Source: Paenibacillus amylolyticus
GTDB taxonomy: Bacteria; Bacillota; Bacilli; Paenibacillales; Paenibacillaceae
Length of the DNA stretch: 64,000 bases
Assembly (NCBI RefSeq): GCF_001570725.1
Contig: NZ_BCNV01000001.1
Location: forward strand, 1,922,001 to 1,986,000
Direction of reading: 5' to 3'
Shown: one piece after another, positions 19,105-26,912 of the stretch
How positions within the stretch are numbered: the stretch's first letter is position 1
Layout: each line of letters starts with the position of its first letter
The notes under the pieces: generated by a model
Told to the model about the DNA's origin: nothing
The model's input: only the letters and a program-made list of their open reading frames with translations
Databases searched by the model: none
Program-made: the position numbers and the translations under genes

Positions 19105-19878
19105 TTAATTTTGTGGTTTCGAGGCTGCTCTCGCTGCGTATGGAAAGATCGGTTCTCTGAGTTCAAAGTCATACGTTAATCCATCCACAATGCCGACCAC
19201 GCTCTCGCTGTCATACAATTCAAGTAAAAATCCAGCCATTTGTTCTGCCGTATGGAACTTCGGAACTCTGCCTTCATATTCAAACTCGTCTACATTAAAG
19301 GAATGTTTCGCGAATTCCGTCTCGGTTGCAGCCGGAGCGAGCACTTTGGCCTGCATTGCTGCGTTCTTGCCTTTTAACTCTTGCGCAAGTCCTTCGGTAA
19401 AGGCACTTACATAAAACTTGGTTGCGCAGTAGGTTACAGCATCGGCCACAATCGTATATCCTCCACCAGAGGAGATATTAATGATCTGTGTGCCATCCAC
19501 ATCTGCATAATCACGTACATACAGGGAAGAAAGAATCGTAAGAGCTTCTATATTAAGATGAAGCATCTGTTCAATCTTGGGCAGATGCTGTTCGCCAACG
19601 GAAGCGAAATTCCCGAATCCTGCGTTGTTAATCCATGTCTCAATGGAATAAGCCTGAAGACCTTCATAGAATTCATGCACATTAGCGGCAATGGACAGAT
19701 CCACTGTACGAATGACAACATCCAGATCAGGATTAATTTCAGCTACTTTTGCTTTTAATTTGTCCAATTCATCGGTTCTGCGAGCTGCCAGAATCATATT
19801 TTTGCCACGAGCTGCAAAAGCTAAAGCCGCTTCATATCCAATGCCTGAACTGGCACCGGTAATCACTGTGTATTTCAT
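19105..19878 (-). CDS. Short-chain dehydrogenase/reductase
   Basis: The start is ATG 19878, after GGAGGAGTTTCC; an in-frame ATG further up lacks a site. The 257-residue protein is a classical SDR. The cofactor motif is TGASSGIGYEAA (residues 7-18) with ARRTDE suggesting NADP, NNAG lies near 88, and the catalytic Ser, Tyr and Lys are in ISSGGGYT and YCATKFYVSAF (YxxxK). The substrate is unknown. It is divergent from a MerR gene, and its promoter has the over-long 19-base spacer on which MerR activators act. Confidence 0.92.
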   Translation of the reverse strand: MKYTVITGASSGIGYEAALAFAARGKNMILAARRTDELDKLKAKVAEINPDLDVVIRTVDLSIAANVHEFYEGLQAYSIETWINNAGFGNFASVGEQHLPKIEQMLHLNIEALTILSSLYVRDYADVDGTQIINISSGGGYTIVADAVTYCATKFYVSAFTEGLAQELKGKNAAMQAKVLAPAATETEFAKHSFNVDEFEYEGRVPKFHTAEQMAGFLLELYDSESVVGIVDGLTYDFELREPIFPYAARAASKPQN

Positions 19879-19931
19879 GGAAACTCCTCCTGGATCTGAT
19901 TTCATATTTATTGTGATATGACCACGAGTTG

Positions 19932-19962
19932 ATTATACTGATTAGAGCTTACTCTAAGTCAA
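19932..19962 (-). promoter_or_regulatory. MerR-type promoter of the SDR gene with 19-base spacer and internal dyad
   Basis: On the minus strand a TTGACT -35 box (19962-19957) and a consensus TATAAT -10 box (19937-19932) are 19 bases apart. Between them lies the perfect inverted repeat TTAGAG CTTA CTCTAA (19942-19957). This is the classical layout of a promoter that a MerR activator untwists. The MerR gene starts 27 bases beyond, on the other strand. Confidence 0.8.
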
Positions 19963-19988
19963 GCGGGAAAATGGAGGGGAGGTTAACC

Positions 19989-20345
19989 ATGCATACCATT
20001 GGTGAAGTGGCAGAATTGCTTCATATTAGTGCGCATACGTTGCGTTATTATGAGAAGGAACAGATTGTGATTCCTCTCCGAGATGCCAGTGGAGACAGAC
20101 GGTACAACGAGTCACACCTGAAATGGCTACAATTTGTGATCAAATTAAAAGAGACTCAAATGCCCATTGCGATTATTAAGAAGTATGCATCCTTGTTTCA
20201 GGAAGGGGAGCATACGGCGGCAGATCGTTTGAAGCTGCTGGAGGAGCATAAAGAGTCGATCCAAAAACAGATGCACATCCTTAATACAGCTGATGAGATG
20301 CTTGAGCATAAAATTTCGGCGTATCGAACGCTCATCGGACAATGA
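19989..20345 (+). CDS. MerR family transcriptional regulator
   Basis: ATG 19989 follows GGAGGGGAGGTTAACC. The 118-residue protein has the MerR winged helix (HTIGEVAELLHISAHTLRYY, then EKEQIVIPLRDASGDRRY) and a dimerisation coiled coil with no obvious effector domain or cysteine cluster. This resembles the small AdhR/YfmP-like regulators that respond to aldehydes or other electrophiles. It faces the SDR gene and overlaps its dyad operator, so it is the likely activator of that gene and of itself. Confidence 0.92.
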   Translation: MHTIGEVAELLHISAHTLRYYEKEQIVIPLRDASGDRRYNESHLKWLQFVIKLKETQMPIAIIKKYASLFQEGEHTAADRLKLLEEHKESIQKQMHILNTADEMLEHKISAYRTLIGQ

Positions 20346-20435
20346 AGTAACACACACAAATGACGATCTATTGCCAAAACAGTGATTTTTATTATAGACT
20401 GTTTTTTATCGGTTGTTCATCAAGGGGGAAATGGA

Positions 20436-21308
20436 ATGCATCAAAACAGAAAACAAAAGTCAAACAAGTTAAAGATCCTCTCCAAAGTATTATTGATTAT
20501 TATTGGGGGATTTATAACGGCATATGGCCTGGAAGCCATATTGATCCCGAATAATGTCTCAGATGGTGGTGTCACAGGTCTAAGTATCGTAGGATCACAG
20601 TTGTTCGGATTACCACTGGGGATGCTCATCGGGATTATTAACATTCCATTTGTGTGGCTCGGGTACAAGCAAATCGGTAAAAGCTTCGCGTTATATTCGA
20701 TCATTGGTATTGCTTCACTGGCAATCAGCACCAGTCTGATGCACCATGTACCAACCATCATTGAAGGCGATACCTTGCTCGTTACGGTTGTCGGCGGGAT
20801 TATCATCGGTTTCGGTATGGGACTTGCATTGCGTAATGGCGGGGCATTGGATGGCATAGATATGCTGGCTGTACTCCTTTCGCGAAAAGTACCTTTTGGA
20901 ACCAGTGATCTCATTCTGTTCCTCAACATGTTTGTCTTTATTGTCGTTTCAACCGTATTCGGTCTGCAAGGAGCGATCTTGTCAGGACTTGCGTATTTTA
21001 TTGCTTCTAAAGTAATACATATTGTTGAAGAGGGCTTGAGCGGCTCCAAAACGTTTAAAATTATTACGAATCAACCAGAGATCATGGTTGAAACCATTCG
21101 GGACCGACTAGGTCGTGGTGCAACGTACACTGAGGCGTACGGTGGCTATTCTAATGAACAATTCAAGGAAATCACTTGTGTCATTAACCGGATGGAAGAG
21201 AGTAAGATTAAAGATATCATTCATGAAATTGATCCGACTGCCTTTGTCGTCGTATACGATGTAGCTGAGGTAAGAGGCGGCAATTTCAAAAAGAAAGATA
21301 TTCACTAA
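20436..21308 (+). CDS. YitT family membrane protein
   Basis: ATG 20436 follows AAGGGGGAAATGGA. The 290-residue protein has five or six membrane helices (about 15-215; motif GLEAILIPNNVSDGGVTGLS is typical of the family) and a C-terminal soluble DUF2179 domain (about 215-285; GRGATYTEAYGGYSNEQF). The cellular role of the family is unclear; it may be a transporter or sensor. It stands alone before a strong bidirectional terminator. Confidence 0.92.
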   Translation: MHQNRKQKSNKLKILSKVLLIIIGGFITAYGLEAILIPNNVSDGGVTGLSIVGSQLFGLPLGMLIGIINIPFVWLGYKQIGKSFALYSIIGIASLAISTSLMHHVPTIIEGDTLLVTVVGGIIIGFGMGLALRNGGALDGIDMLAVLLSRKVPFGTSDLILFLNMFVFIVVSTVFGLQGAILSGLAYFIASKVIHIVEEGLSGSKTFKIITNQPEIMVETIRDRLGRGATYTEAYGGYSNEQFKEITCVINRMEESKIKDIIHEIDPTAFVVVYDVAEVRGGNFKKKDIH

Positions 21309-21324
21309 TCACGTATTAGTAACT

Positions 21325-21362
21325 AAAAAAACGCGCTGAGAGGATCTCTTAGCGCGTTTTTT
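21325..21362. terminator. Bidirectional terminator between converging YitT and cyclase genes
   Basis: AAAAAACGCGCTgAGAG pairs with CTCTtAGCGCGTTTTTT around a 3-base loop. A- and T-runs on both sides allow function in both directions. Confidence 0.93.
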
Positions 21363-21415
21363 GTATTAGATATATTATTTATGAGAACCCTCAAAGCTAT
21401 TTCCGGTTGCTCCAG

Positions 21416-22090
21416 CTAATATTTCTCACTGAAAATGGTACTGAAACTGCTGTCAACTCCTTCAATAAACAAAGGCACAGCATAAACATTGCCGATGTCT
21501 GACAAATCCTGATTTAAATTCATATCCTCAATAACCAGAATATATTTTCCATCCACACGATCTTTTCCCAGGATCTTCTGATGGAAAGCGATAGCTTCAT
21601 CCTCATGAAGTGAAGAGCCCGCAGAGATCATATCCATGCCAATCGCTCGTAGCGAATCAAACACCATGAGGTAACTGGCAGCAGATGCGGCAAACCCAGG
21701 GTTATGATCACTATAACGAATAGGGTCTGAGGAACGTAGCTTCCCAAAACCTGTGCGTATGAGCAGCAAATCAGAACCGGCAATTAGGTTCTCATATGGC
21801 TCCAAATCGGCTTTAGTGATCAATTCGTCATCACTTTTGGGAATGTCGAGGATCGAAGGATGGTGGAAGATAAAATCGTCAATTGGAATCTCACTCAGTT
21901 TTTTTCCTTTGGGATTAAAGTGCCAAGGCCCATCAATATGAGTACCGCTATGGTTAAGGGATGTGATGATAAATTGATTGTACTTAGCTCCTTTTTCTAT
22001 ACTGGACTGTTGTTGAATCTCAACAGGCGGATTATCTTTGTAAACTGGAGTATTCACGCTAAGAGGATAGGACAAGAGCAGTCGCTTCAT
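21416..22090 (-). CDS. Cyclase family protein (kynurenine formamidase-like hydrolase)
   Basis: ATG 22090 follows AAAGGAGTACGGTAA. The 224-residue protein carries the metal-binding family signature HSGTHIDGPWHF (about 47-58) and a second conserved Asp/His region toward the end (SSLHEDEAIAFHQKIL). Members hydrolyse N-formylkynurenine or other amides and lactones using a divalent metal. No tryptophan-degradation gene is nearby, so the substrate is open. The protein appears cytoplasmic. Confidence 0.88.
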   Translation of the reverse strand: MKRLLLSYPLSVNTPVYKDNPPVEIQQQSSIEKGAKYNQFIITSLNHSGTHIDGPWHFNPKGKKLSEIPIDDFIFHHPSILDIPKSDDELITKADLEPYENLIAGSDLLLIRTGFGKLRSSDPIRYSDHNPGFAASAASYLMVFDSLRAIGMDMISAGSSLHEDEAIAFHQKILGKDRVDGKYILVIEDMNLNQDLSDIGNVYAVPLFIEGVDSSFSTIFSEKY

Positions 22091-22295
22091 TTACCGTACT
22101 CCTTTGTAATCCACGTTTATAGTTTCTAACAAACCCATCTAACATGTAGTGGCTCTTATATATTACACGATCAGATACAGTGCTTGAGCATATATTATGT
22201 AAGGTTCCTGGTGTTAATGCATAAGCATAGCTCTCTTATGGAAAACTTCTGTAGTACGAATCATTGCATGACTTAATAAATGGGAGGTTTGCATA

Positions 22296-22490
22296 GTGAC
22301 AAAGCAGGACCCGCAAGAGCTTTTGAAACAAAAACACGAACTGGATGAACAAAAAAGACAGTTCACTAATTTTTCCCGAAATATTTCCGGTCATGGTGAG
22401 GTTGAAGCTGGTCAAGAGTTCAGTGTTGACCGGGTACCAGATGACCAAAACCGTATGAAATCGGTTGAGAACAGACGCGGCGAAGTTTAA
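22296..22490 (+). CDS. Small hydrophilic protein of unknown function
   Basis: A GTG start at 22296 follows GGGAGG with 8-base spacing, and a terminator stands 14 bases after the stop, so this 64-residue frame looks like a real single gene. The protein is highly charged, with no hydrophobic stretch. The first half (about 5-30) is predicted to be helical and rich in Lys, Gln and Glu; the second half is Gly/Asp/Arg-rich and probably disordered. I do not recognise the family. Composition would fit a stress- or spore-related small protein, which is only a guess. Confidence 0.7.
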   Translation: MTKQDPQELLKQKHELDEQKRQFTNFSRNISGHGEVEAGQEFSVDRVPDDQNRMKSVENRRGEV

Positions 22491-22503
22491 AAAGGTAGAA
22501 CGT

Positions 22504-22535
22504 AAGCCGATCCTTTTTCATGGATCGGCTTTTTC
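22504..22535 (+). terminator. Intrinsic terminator after the small protein gene
   Basis: AAGCCGATCC pairs perfectly with GGATCGGCTT, with an 8-base loop, followed by a T tract. Confidence 0.9.
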
Positions 22536-22576
22536 TTGCGTAGCATGTTATCGAATAGGAAGATATATGTTGTAGT

Positions 22577-22591
22577 TGAGAATGATTATCG
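22577..22591. promoter_or_regulatory. Fur box upstream of the AraC gene
   Basis: TGAGAATGATTATCG matches 13 of 15 positions of the Bacillus 7-1-7 Fur box (TGATAATNATTATCA). It lies about 85 bases before the AraC start, so iron probably represses this gene through Fur. Confidence 0.65.
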
Positions 22592-22673
22592 ATAGAATGG
22601 AGAAAAGTGAAAATATCCGCTGATTTTGCTGATTTTTTGCTAACTTAATGGGTTGTGGAAGGTGAAGGAAGAG

Positions 22674-24644
22674 ATGCACGTAGAAGAGCATGTGAAGTTA
22701 TGGAATCTGGCCTCAATTAAAATATGGGATGTGCGTCACGTCGTCGTGCGTGCTGGCGAACCCATTCATGCCTATCGATTTCCAATTAGCGGGTTTATAT
22801 ATACAGTTCGCGGCAATGCAACGATTACGCTGGATGACACGATGTACGCGATCGATCAGATGCAAGTCTTACATGGAGGCAAGGGGGTATGGATGAATAT
22901 CTCCCTGAACAAGGATTCATTCGAGTTTTATTTGATGTTTTATCGGGCTAATTTGTCGTTAACCAATACTCGTGAGAATCAAGCTCTGCTCAGGCAACAT
23001 GTCCCGTTTCATGTGCAATATGCTTTTGCCCCAAGCTATCCCATTGACTTATATGACAAAGTCCAAAGAATAGAGCAACATTGGGAACGGACAGATGCGT
23101 TCTCGAAATTTCAGGTAAAGACGTTATTTTATCAATTTATTAATGAATTAATGAGGCAGTTAAGTACACAAGGGATTGACACTGCCAAACCAGATCTGGT
23201 AGCTCAAGCCGTTCGTTATCTTCATGAGAACTACATGTTGCCCATTATGGTCGATCCGCTCGCAGAAATTCTGGATTGCAGTGCAGGGCATCTGTCGAGA
23301 ACGTTCAAGAAAGAGACAGGTAGCAGTCTGATTACCTATTTAACTCGGATACGGATGTACAAAGCCAAGGAGCTGCTGTTACACACAGATGCATCTCTTC
23401 AGAAGATTGCCGAGGCAATCGGCATTCCGGATGTGATCTATTTTAATCGATTATTTAAAAAGCATGTTGGCCTTTCACCAGGTCGTTTCAAACAAAAATG
23501 TATCGCCCTGCCAACCGGTCAGAATAATGCTATCCGAGAATCAGAATTATCCATTGTCAGTCCCCTGCATCGCGGTTATGATCCTATTGATGATGATAAT
23601 TATTATCAATACAAACCCAAAGGAGAATCACTTACATCTATGAGAGCGAGAAAACCCGTTGCATTGCTTTTGATGCTCAGCCTTACATTATTAATATCAG
23701 CCTGTTCCCCTTCTCAGGGCAATTCAGCAACAAGCAGTAATGGAACAAACGGTAACAATGCTCCAACTACAGAAGTCGCGCAATCCACCGAATCAGCAGT
23801 ACAGGAACGTGTTGTTAAACATCCTTGGGGAGAAACGGTCATCAAAGGTGATCCTCAGCATATTATTTCGTTGTTCCCGGCTGCAACGGACTATTTGTTA
23901 GCACTCGGTATTGTACTCCAGGCAGCATCCAGTAATGAGGAGGGAAGTGATCAGTTTCCTACCTACCTGTCCGATCAACTACAAGGAAAAGAAAATCTGG
24001 GCTGGCAGGTTGATCCCAACTACGAAAGCATATTGGCGGCAGAGCCAGACCTGATCATCGGTCAGGATTTCATGAGTGATGCCTATGACAGCCTCAGCAA
24101 AATTGCGCCTACCTTGCTGGCAGAGAAGCTGCAGGACGAGCAAGGTATTATTCGTATGAAAACCAGCCTGTTACATATGGGAGATATGTTAGGGAAGACG
24201 GATCAGGCCAAACAAGTCATTGAAGAATACGAGAAGAAGGCTGCAGAAGCCCGCGAGAAAATCAAGCAATCCATCGGAGACGAAACCGTAATGTTCCTGC
24301 GTTTATCCGATAAAGAAGTGCGTTATTACAGTAAAAGAAACTATGAAGTTCTGTACGACGATCTCGGCCTGACACCTCCTGTATCCATACCTGACCCGAC
24401 GGATTCAATGAAAGTAATCTCCATGGAGTCATTACCATCGATTAATCCGGATCATATTTTCCTGTTGTCATCAGACGAGAATGAAACGACAGAATTGCAA
24501 AAAACAGCAGTGTGGAAGAGCCTGAATGCTGTTAAAAATAACAATGTCTACATCGTTGAATACGGCTTGTGGTTCCAAGGCCCCGGAGGACCTATCGGAC
24601 AGACCAAGATTATTGACGAAGCGGTAAATTTCCTTACCCAATAA
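22674..24644 (+). CDS. AraC regulator reading in frame into a siderophore-binding lipoprotein (656-residue composite)
   Basis: One uninterrupted frame runs from ATG 22674 (after AAGGTGAAGG) to 24644. Residues 1-165 form a cupin-like sensor. Residues about 185-285 form an AraC domain (MVDPLAEILDCSAGHLSRTF; IGIPDVIYFNRLFKKHVGLSP). Residues 286-322 are a linker. Residues 323-345 then look like a complete lipoprotein signal (RKPVALLLMLSLTLLISAC), followed by a siderophore-binding domain (PF01497). Bacillus Btr joins the same two domains but has no signal segment. Here the junction also carries a sigma-A promoter, a perfect Fur box, a ribosome-binding site and an ATG. Either two adjacent genes have lost the separating stop, or the product is a membrane-tethered AraC with an external siderophore sensor. 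Confidence 0.8.
   Translation: MHVEEHVKLWNLASIKIWDVRHVVVRAGEPIHAYRFPISGFIYTVRGNATITLDDTMYAIDQMQVLHGGKGVWMNISLNKDSFEFYLMFYRANLSLTNTRENQALLRQHVPFHVQYAFAPSYPIDLYDKVQRIEQHWERTDAFSKFQVKTLFYQFINELMRQLSTQGIDTAKPDLVAQAVRYLHENYMLPIMVDPLAEILDCSAGHLSRTFKKETGSSLITYLTRIRMYKAKELLLHTDASLQKIAEAIGIPDVIYFNRLFKKHVGLSPGRFKQKCIALPTGQNNAIRESELSIVSPLHRGYDPIDDDNYYQYKPKGESLTSMRARKPVALLLMLSLTLLISACSPSQGNSATSSNGTNGNNAPTTEVAQSTESAVQERVVKHPWGETVIKGDPQHIISLFPAATDYLLALGIVLQAASSNEEGSDQFPTYLSDQLQGKENLGWQVDPNYESILAAEPDLIIGQDFMSDAYDSLSKIAPTLLAEKLQDEQGIIRMKTSLLHMGDMLGKTDQAKQVIEEYEKKAAEAREKIKQSIGDETVMFLRLSDKEVRYYSKRNYEVLYDDLGLTPPVSIPDPTDSMKVISMESLPSINPDHIFLLSSDENETTELQKTAVWKSLNAVKNNNVYIVEYGLWFQGPGGPIGQTKIIDEAVNFLTQ
23554..23582 (+). 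promoter_or_regulatory. Internal sigma-A promoter for the siderophore-binding lipoprotein
   Basis: TTGTCA (23554-23559) and TATGAT (23577-23582), each 5 of 6 to consensus, are separated by the optimal 17 bases. They lie inside the open frame, 58 bases before the internal ATG at 23640. Transcription would begin near 23589, at the edge of the Fur box. Confidence 0.65.
23594..23608. promoter_or_regulatory. Perfect Fur box inside the reading frame
   Basis: TGATAATTATTATCA matches all 15 positions of the 7-1-7 Fur box and is a perfect inverted repeat. It lies between the internal promoter and the ATG of the binding-protein part, where Fur would block transcription under iron-replete conditions. 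Confidence 0.85.
23640..24644 (+). CDS. Iron-siderophore ABC transporter substrate-binding lipoprotein (internal start)
   Basis: Read from the internal ATG 23640, 14 bases after AAAGGAG, the product is 334 residues. It has a positively charged N-terminus, a hydrophobic core and the lipobox LISAC with Cys near residue 22, then a Ser/Asn/Gly-rich linker and a FecB/FepB-type domain (HIISLFPAATDYLLALG, YESILAAEPDLIIGQ, WFQGPGGPIGQTKIID). This is the usual architecture of a Gram-positive siderophore receptor at the outer membrane face. It has its own promoter and Fur box. No permease or ATPase is adjacent, so it would share components encoded elsewhere. Confidence 0.8.
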   Translation: MRARKPVALLLMLSLTLLISACSPSQGNSATSSNGTNGNNAPTTEVAQSTESAVQERVVKHPWGETVIKGDPQHIISLFPAATDYLLALGIVLQAASSNEEGSDQFPTYLSDQLQGKENLGWQVDPNYESILAAEPDLIIGQDFMSDAYDSLSKIAPTLLAEKLQDEQGIIRMKTSLLHMGDMLGKTDQAKQVIEEYEKKAAEAREKIKQSIGDETVMFLRLSDKEVRYYSKRNYEVLYDDLGLTPPVSIPDPTDSMKVISMESLPSINPDHIFLLSSDENETTELQKTAVWKSLNAVKNNNVYIVEYGLWFQGPGGPIGQTKIIDEAVNFLTQ

Positions 24645-24675
24645 ATAAGCAAACGAGACAGGAGGATTAACACAT

Positions 24676-25248
24676 ATGGAAACGTCCGTCGTGGAGAAGC
24701 TCATTCGTGAACGAAGAACTATTCGTCAGTTCAATGGCAAACCGCTGGCGAAAGAAACGATCATACACTTGCTCGAAGCTGCCGTGTGGGCACCCGTGCA
24801 TTCACGTAAAGAGCCTTGGCGCTTCATTTTATTTGTGGAAGAAGGTCGGAAGCAATTCGCTGATGCCGTACTGCATACGTTCTCCAAGGATGAGCGAGAG
24901 CGCTGGGGAGAGAAGTTGCAAAAAGACTATTGTGAGTCCATCCAAGCTCATCTGCTTGTTGTGATCGAGGCTGATCCTAGACAAAGGGTGTGGGAAGATG
25001 CTGTTGGCGCAAGTGCTGCGCTTATTCAGAATTTACAACTTCTGGCATGGGAGCAGGGTATCGGCGTTGTGTGGAAGACAAATGAATATAATTTCGATCC
25101 TGATTTCTACTCCAAGACCGCTGTGAGACCAGGAGAGAGAATTGTTGGCACACTTCATCTGGGGTACTTTGATCAGGATAAGATTCCCAAGCCTCGTCCT
25201 CGTACTCCAGTAGAAGAGTTATTGACCTGTGTCTCTGTGGCACTTTAA
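24676..25248 (+). CDS. Nitroreductase family protein
   Basis: ATG 24676 follows GGAGG, 31 bases after the binding-protein gene, so it likely belongs to the same Fur-controlled transcript. The 190-residue protein has the FMN-binding nitroreductase fold (RRTIRQFNGKPL near residue 13; AAVWAPVHSRKEPWRF; GVVWKTNEYNFDP). Family members reduce nitro compounds, flavins or quinones with NAD(P)H. Its place beside a siderophore receptor suggests a role in releasing iron by reduction, which is inference from context. Confidence 0.9.
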   Translation: METSVVEKLIRERRTIRQFNGKPLAKETIIHLLEAAVWAPVHSRKEPWRFILFVEEGRKQFADAVLHTFSKDERERWGEKLQKDYCESIQAHLLVVIEADPRQRVWEDAVGASAALIQNLQLLAWEQGIGVVWKTNEYNFDPDFYSKTAVRPGERIVGTLHLGYFDQDKIPKPRPRTPVEELLTCVSVAL

Positions 25249-25484
25249 TATGTTCAACAGACATACCGCATTGATTCAGATATTTTACGTCCGTAAGCCA
25301 GTTTACGGATTCGTCGTCAAGAGAACTGTAGTTAACCGCTTATCCCTGATTACGATCATTGAAGCAATATAGGTGGTGGTCAATATATGTAAAAGGTCGT
25401 ATATTATTAATATGTGGATTGTAGCAGTGAACATGGACCACATCGCAAAATGATATACGATTATACATAAAAGGACGGGGAAAG

Positions 25485-26618
25485 ATGGACTTTAAACCGC
25501 TTGCTTCATTTATTGACCGCATGACATCCTGGCGCATTCCGTGGGCAGAGGTGCTGGTGATGCATCGAAATGATACCGTTTTCCATTACCGCAATGGCTT
25601 CGCCAATCTGGAGGAGAAAACGCCGATCGGCGATGGAGCGATTTTCAATCTATACTCCATGACCAAAATCATGACCTGCGTTGCAGGCTTGCAACTGGTG
25701 GAGAGAGGGGAAATGCTGTTAAGCGATCCGTTGTCCGATTATCTGCCTGAGTATGCTGAGATGACAGTTAAGAAAACGATGGCAAACGGAGAGATCCGAC
25801 TGGAAAAGGCGACAAGAGCCATTACAGTACGTGATTTGTTTACCATGACTGCCGGCTTCTCCTATGATGTCGGTAACCCCAGCATTCAGGAAGCCGTCAA
25901 AAGAACCAACGGAACATTGCCGACACGGGACTTCGCGAAAGCGCTTGCGAAAGAACCATTGCTGTTTGAACCAGGGACACACTGGAACTACAGCATGTGC
26001 CATGATGTGCTCGGAGCATTGGTGGAAGTGGTAAGTGGCAAACGGTTTGGTACGTATCTGCGGGAAGAAATCACTGGACCACTTGGCATGAACGATACGG
26101 CGTTTAATCTGAACGATGAGCAGCAGTCGCGCCTGATTCCGCAGTATGCGTACAATGATGAGCTTGAGAAAGCTGTACGTATGGATGGCAATGGATTCCG
26201 TGTGGGTACTGAGCTAGAGAGCGGCGGTGCAGGGTTGCTATCCACCGTTAGCGATTATGCACGTTTTCTGAACGCGCTTACTGGTCTTGGTACAAGTCCA
26301 GAAGGCGTACGGATTCTGTCTCAAGCTTCAGTGGAACTGATGCGAACGGATCACCTAAACGAGATGACCCGCGGTGATTATTCCTGGGATCATATGTATG
26401 GATACGGCTATGGACTAGGTGTCCGGACACATATCTCCAAAGCAGGCAGTGGCTCACTTAGTCCCCTTGGTGAATTTGGGTGGAGCGGCGCTGCTGGTTG
26501 TATGGCCATTATTGATCCGGATTCAGAACTTACGGTCATGTATGCACAGCACCTGCTGAACAGTCAGGAGCCGTACGTTCAACGACGCTTACGTAATGTC
26601 GTGTATTCCTGTATGTAA
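25485..26618 (+). CDS. Serine hydrolase, beta-lactamase class C/esterase family
   Basis: ATG 25485 follows GGACGGGGAAAG. The 377-residue protein has the SxxK nucleophile motif in YSMTKIMT (Ser near residue 54), a YxM/N-type second motif in WNYSMCHDVLGAL and a final block GEFGWSGAAGCMAIID. There is no signal peptide, so it is probably cytoplasmic and acts as an esterase or D-aminopeptidase-like enzyme more than as a cell-wall enzyme. It is monocistronic with a terminator 28 bases after the stop. The substrate is unknown. Confidence 0.9.
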   Translation: MDFKPLASFIDRMTSWRIPWAEVLVMHRNDTVFHYRNGFANLEEKTPIGDGAIFNLYSMTKIMTCVAGLQLVERGEMLLSDPLSDYLPEYAEMTVKKTMANGEIRLEKATRAITVRDLFTMTAGFSYDVGNPSIQEAVKRTNGTLPTRDFAKALAKEPLLFEPGTHWNYSMCHDVLGALVEVVSGKRFGTYLREEITGPLGMNDTAFNLNDEQQSRLIPQYAYNDELEKAVRMDGNGFRVGTELESGGAGLLSTVSDYARFLNALTGLGTSPEGVRILSQASVELMRTDHLNEMTRGDYSWDHMYGYGYGLGVRTHISKAGSGSLSPLGEFGWSGAAGCMAIIDPDSELTVMYAQHLLNSQEPYVQRRLRNVVYSCM

Positions 26619-26645
26619 ATCGTATTGTATTCGTAGTTACTTGAA

Positions 26646-26668
26646 GAGCCGCTAATAAGCGGCTTTTT
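26646..26668 (+). terminator. Intrinsic terminator after the serine hydrolase gene
   Basis: AGCCGCT pairs with AGCGGCT around an aata loop, followed by T5. Confidence 0.88.
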
Positions 26669-26912
26669 ATATTATATGGATCAAAAACGATTCATTAGAT
26701 TGTTATTTCTTTATTAGAAAGGGTATGTTATCATTCTTAGGAAAATAGTACTAATGGGAGGATATGCTTATCGAATATTAACCTATATTAATTACATAGT
26801 TCGATCAAGATTACACGTTAGCAAGTACCTGTTTGAATGTTGAGATTGTGCACGGTTTAAAATTAGAAAAGCTTACTAGATTGTTATTTATTTACTCAAA
26901 GGAGAGTCAACG

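Noticed and set aside
20441..21049. 202-residue minus-strand frame opposite the YitT gene
   Set aside because: It is an antisense shadow of membrane-helix codons; the plus-strand gene has family motifs and a terminator.
26745..26834. Small 29-residue frame starting ATGGGAGGATATG
   Set aside because: No ribosome-binding site, no recognisable features and no terminator of its own.
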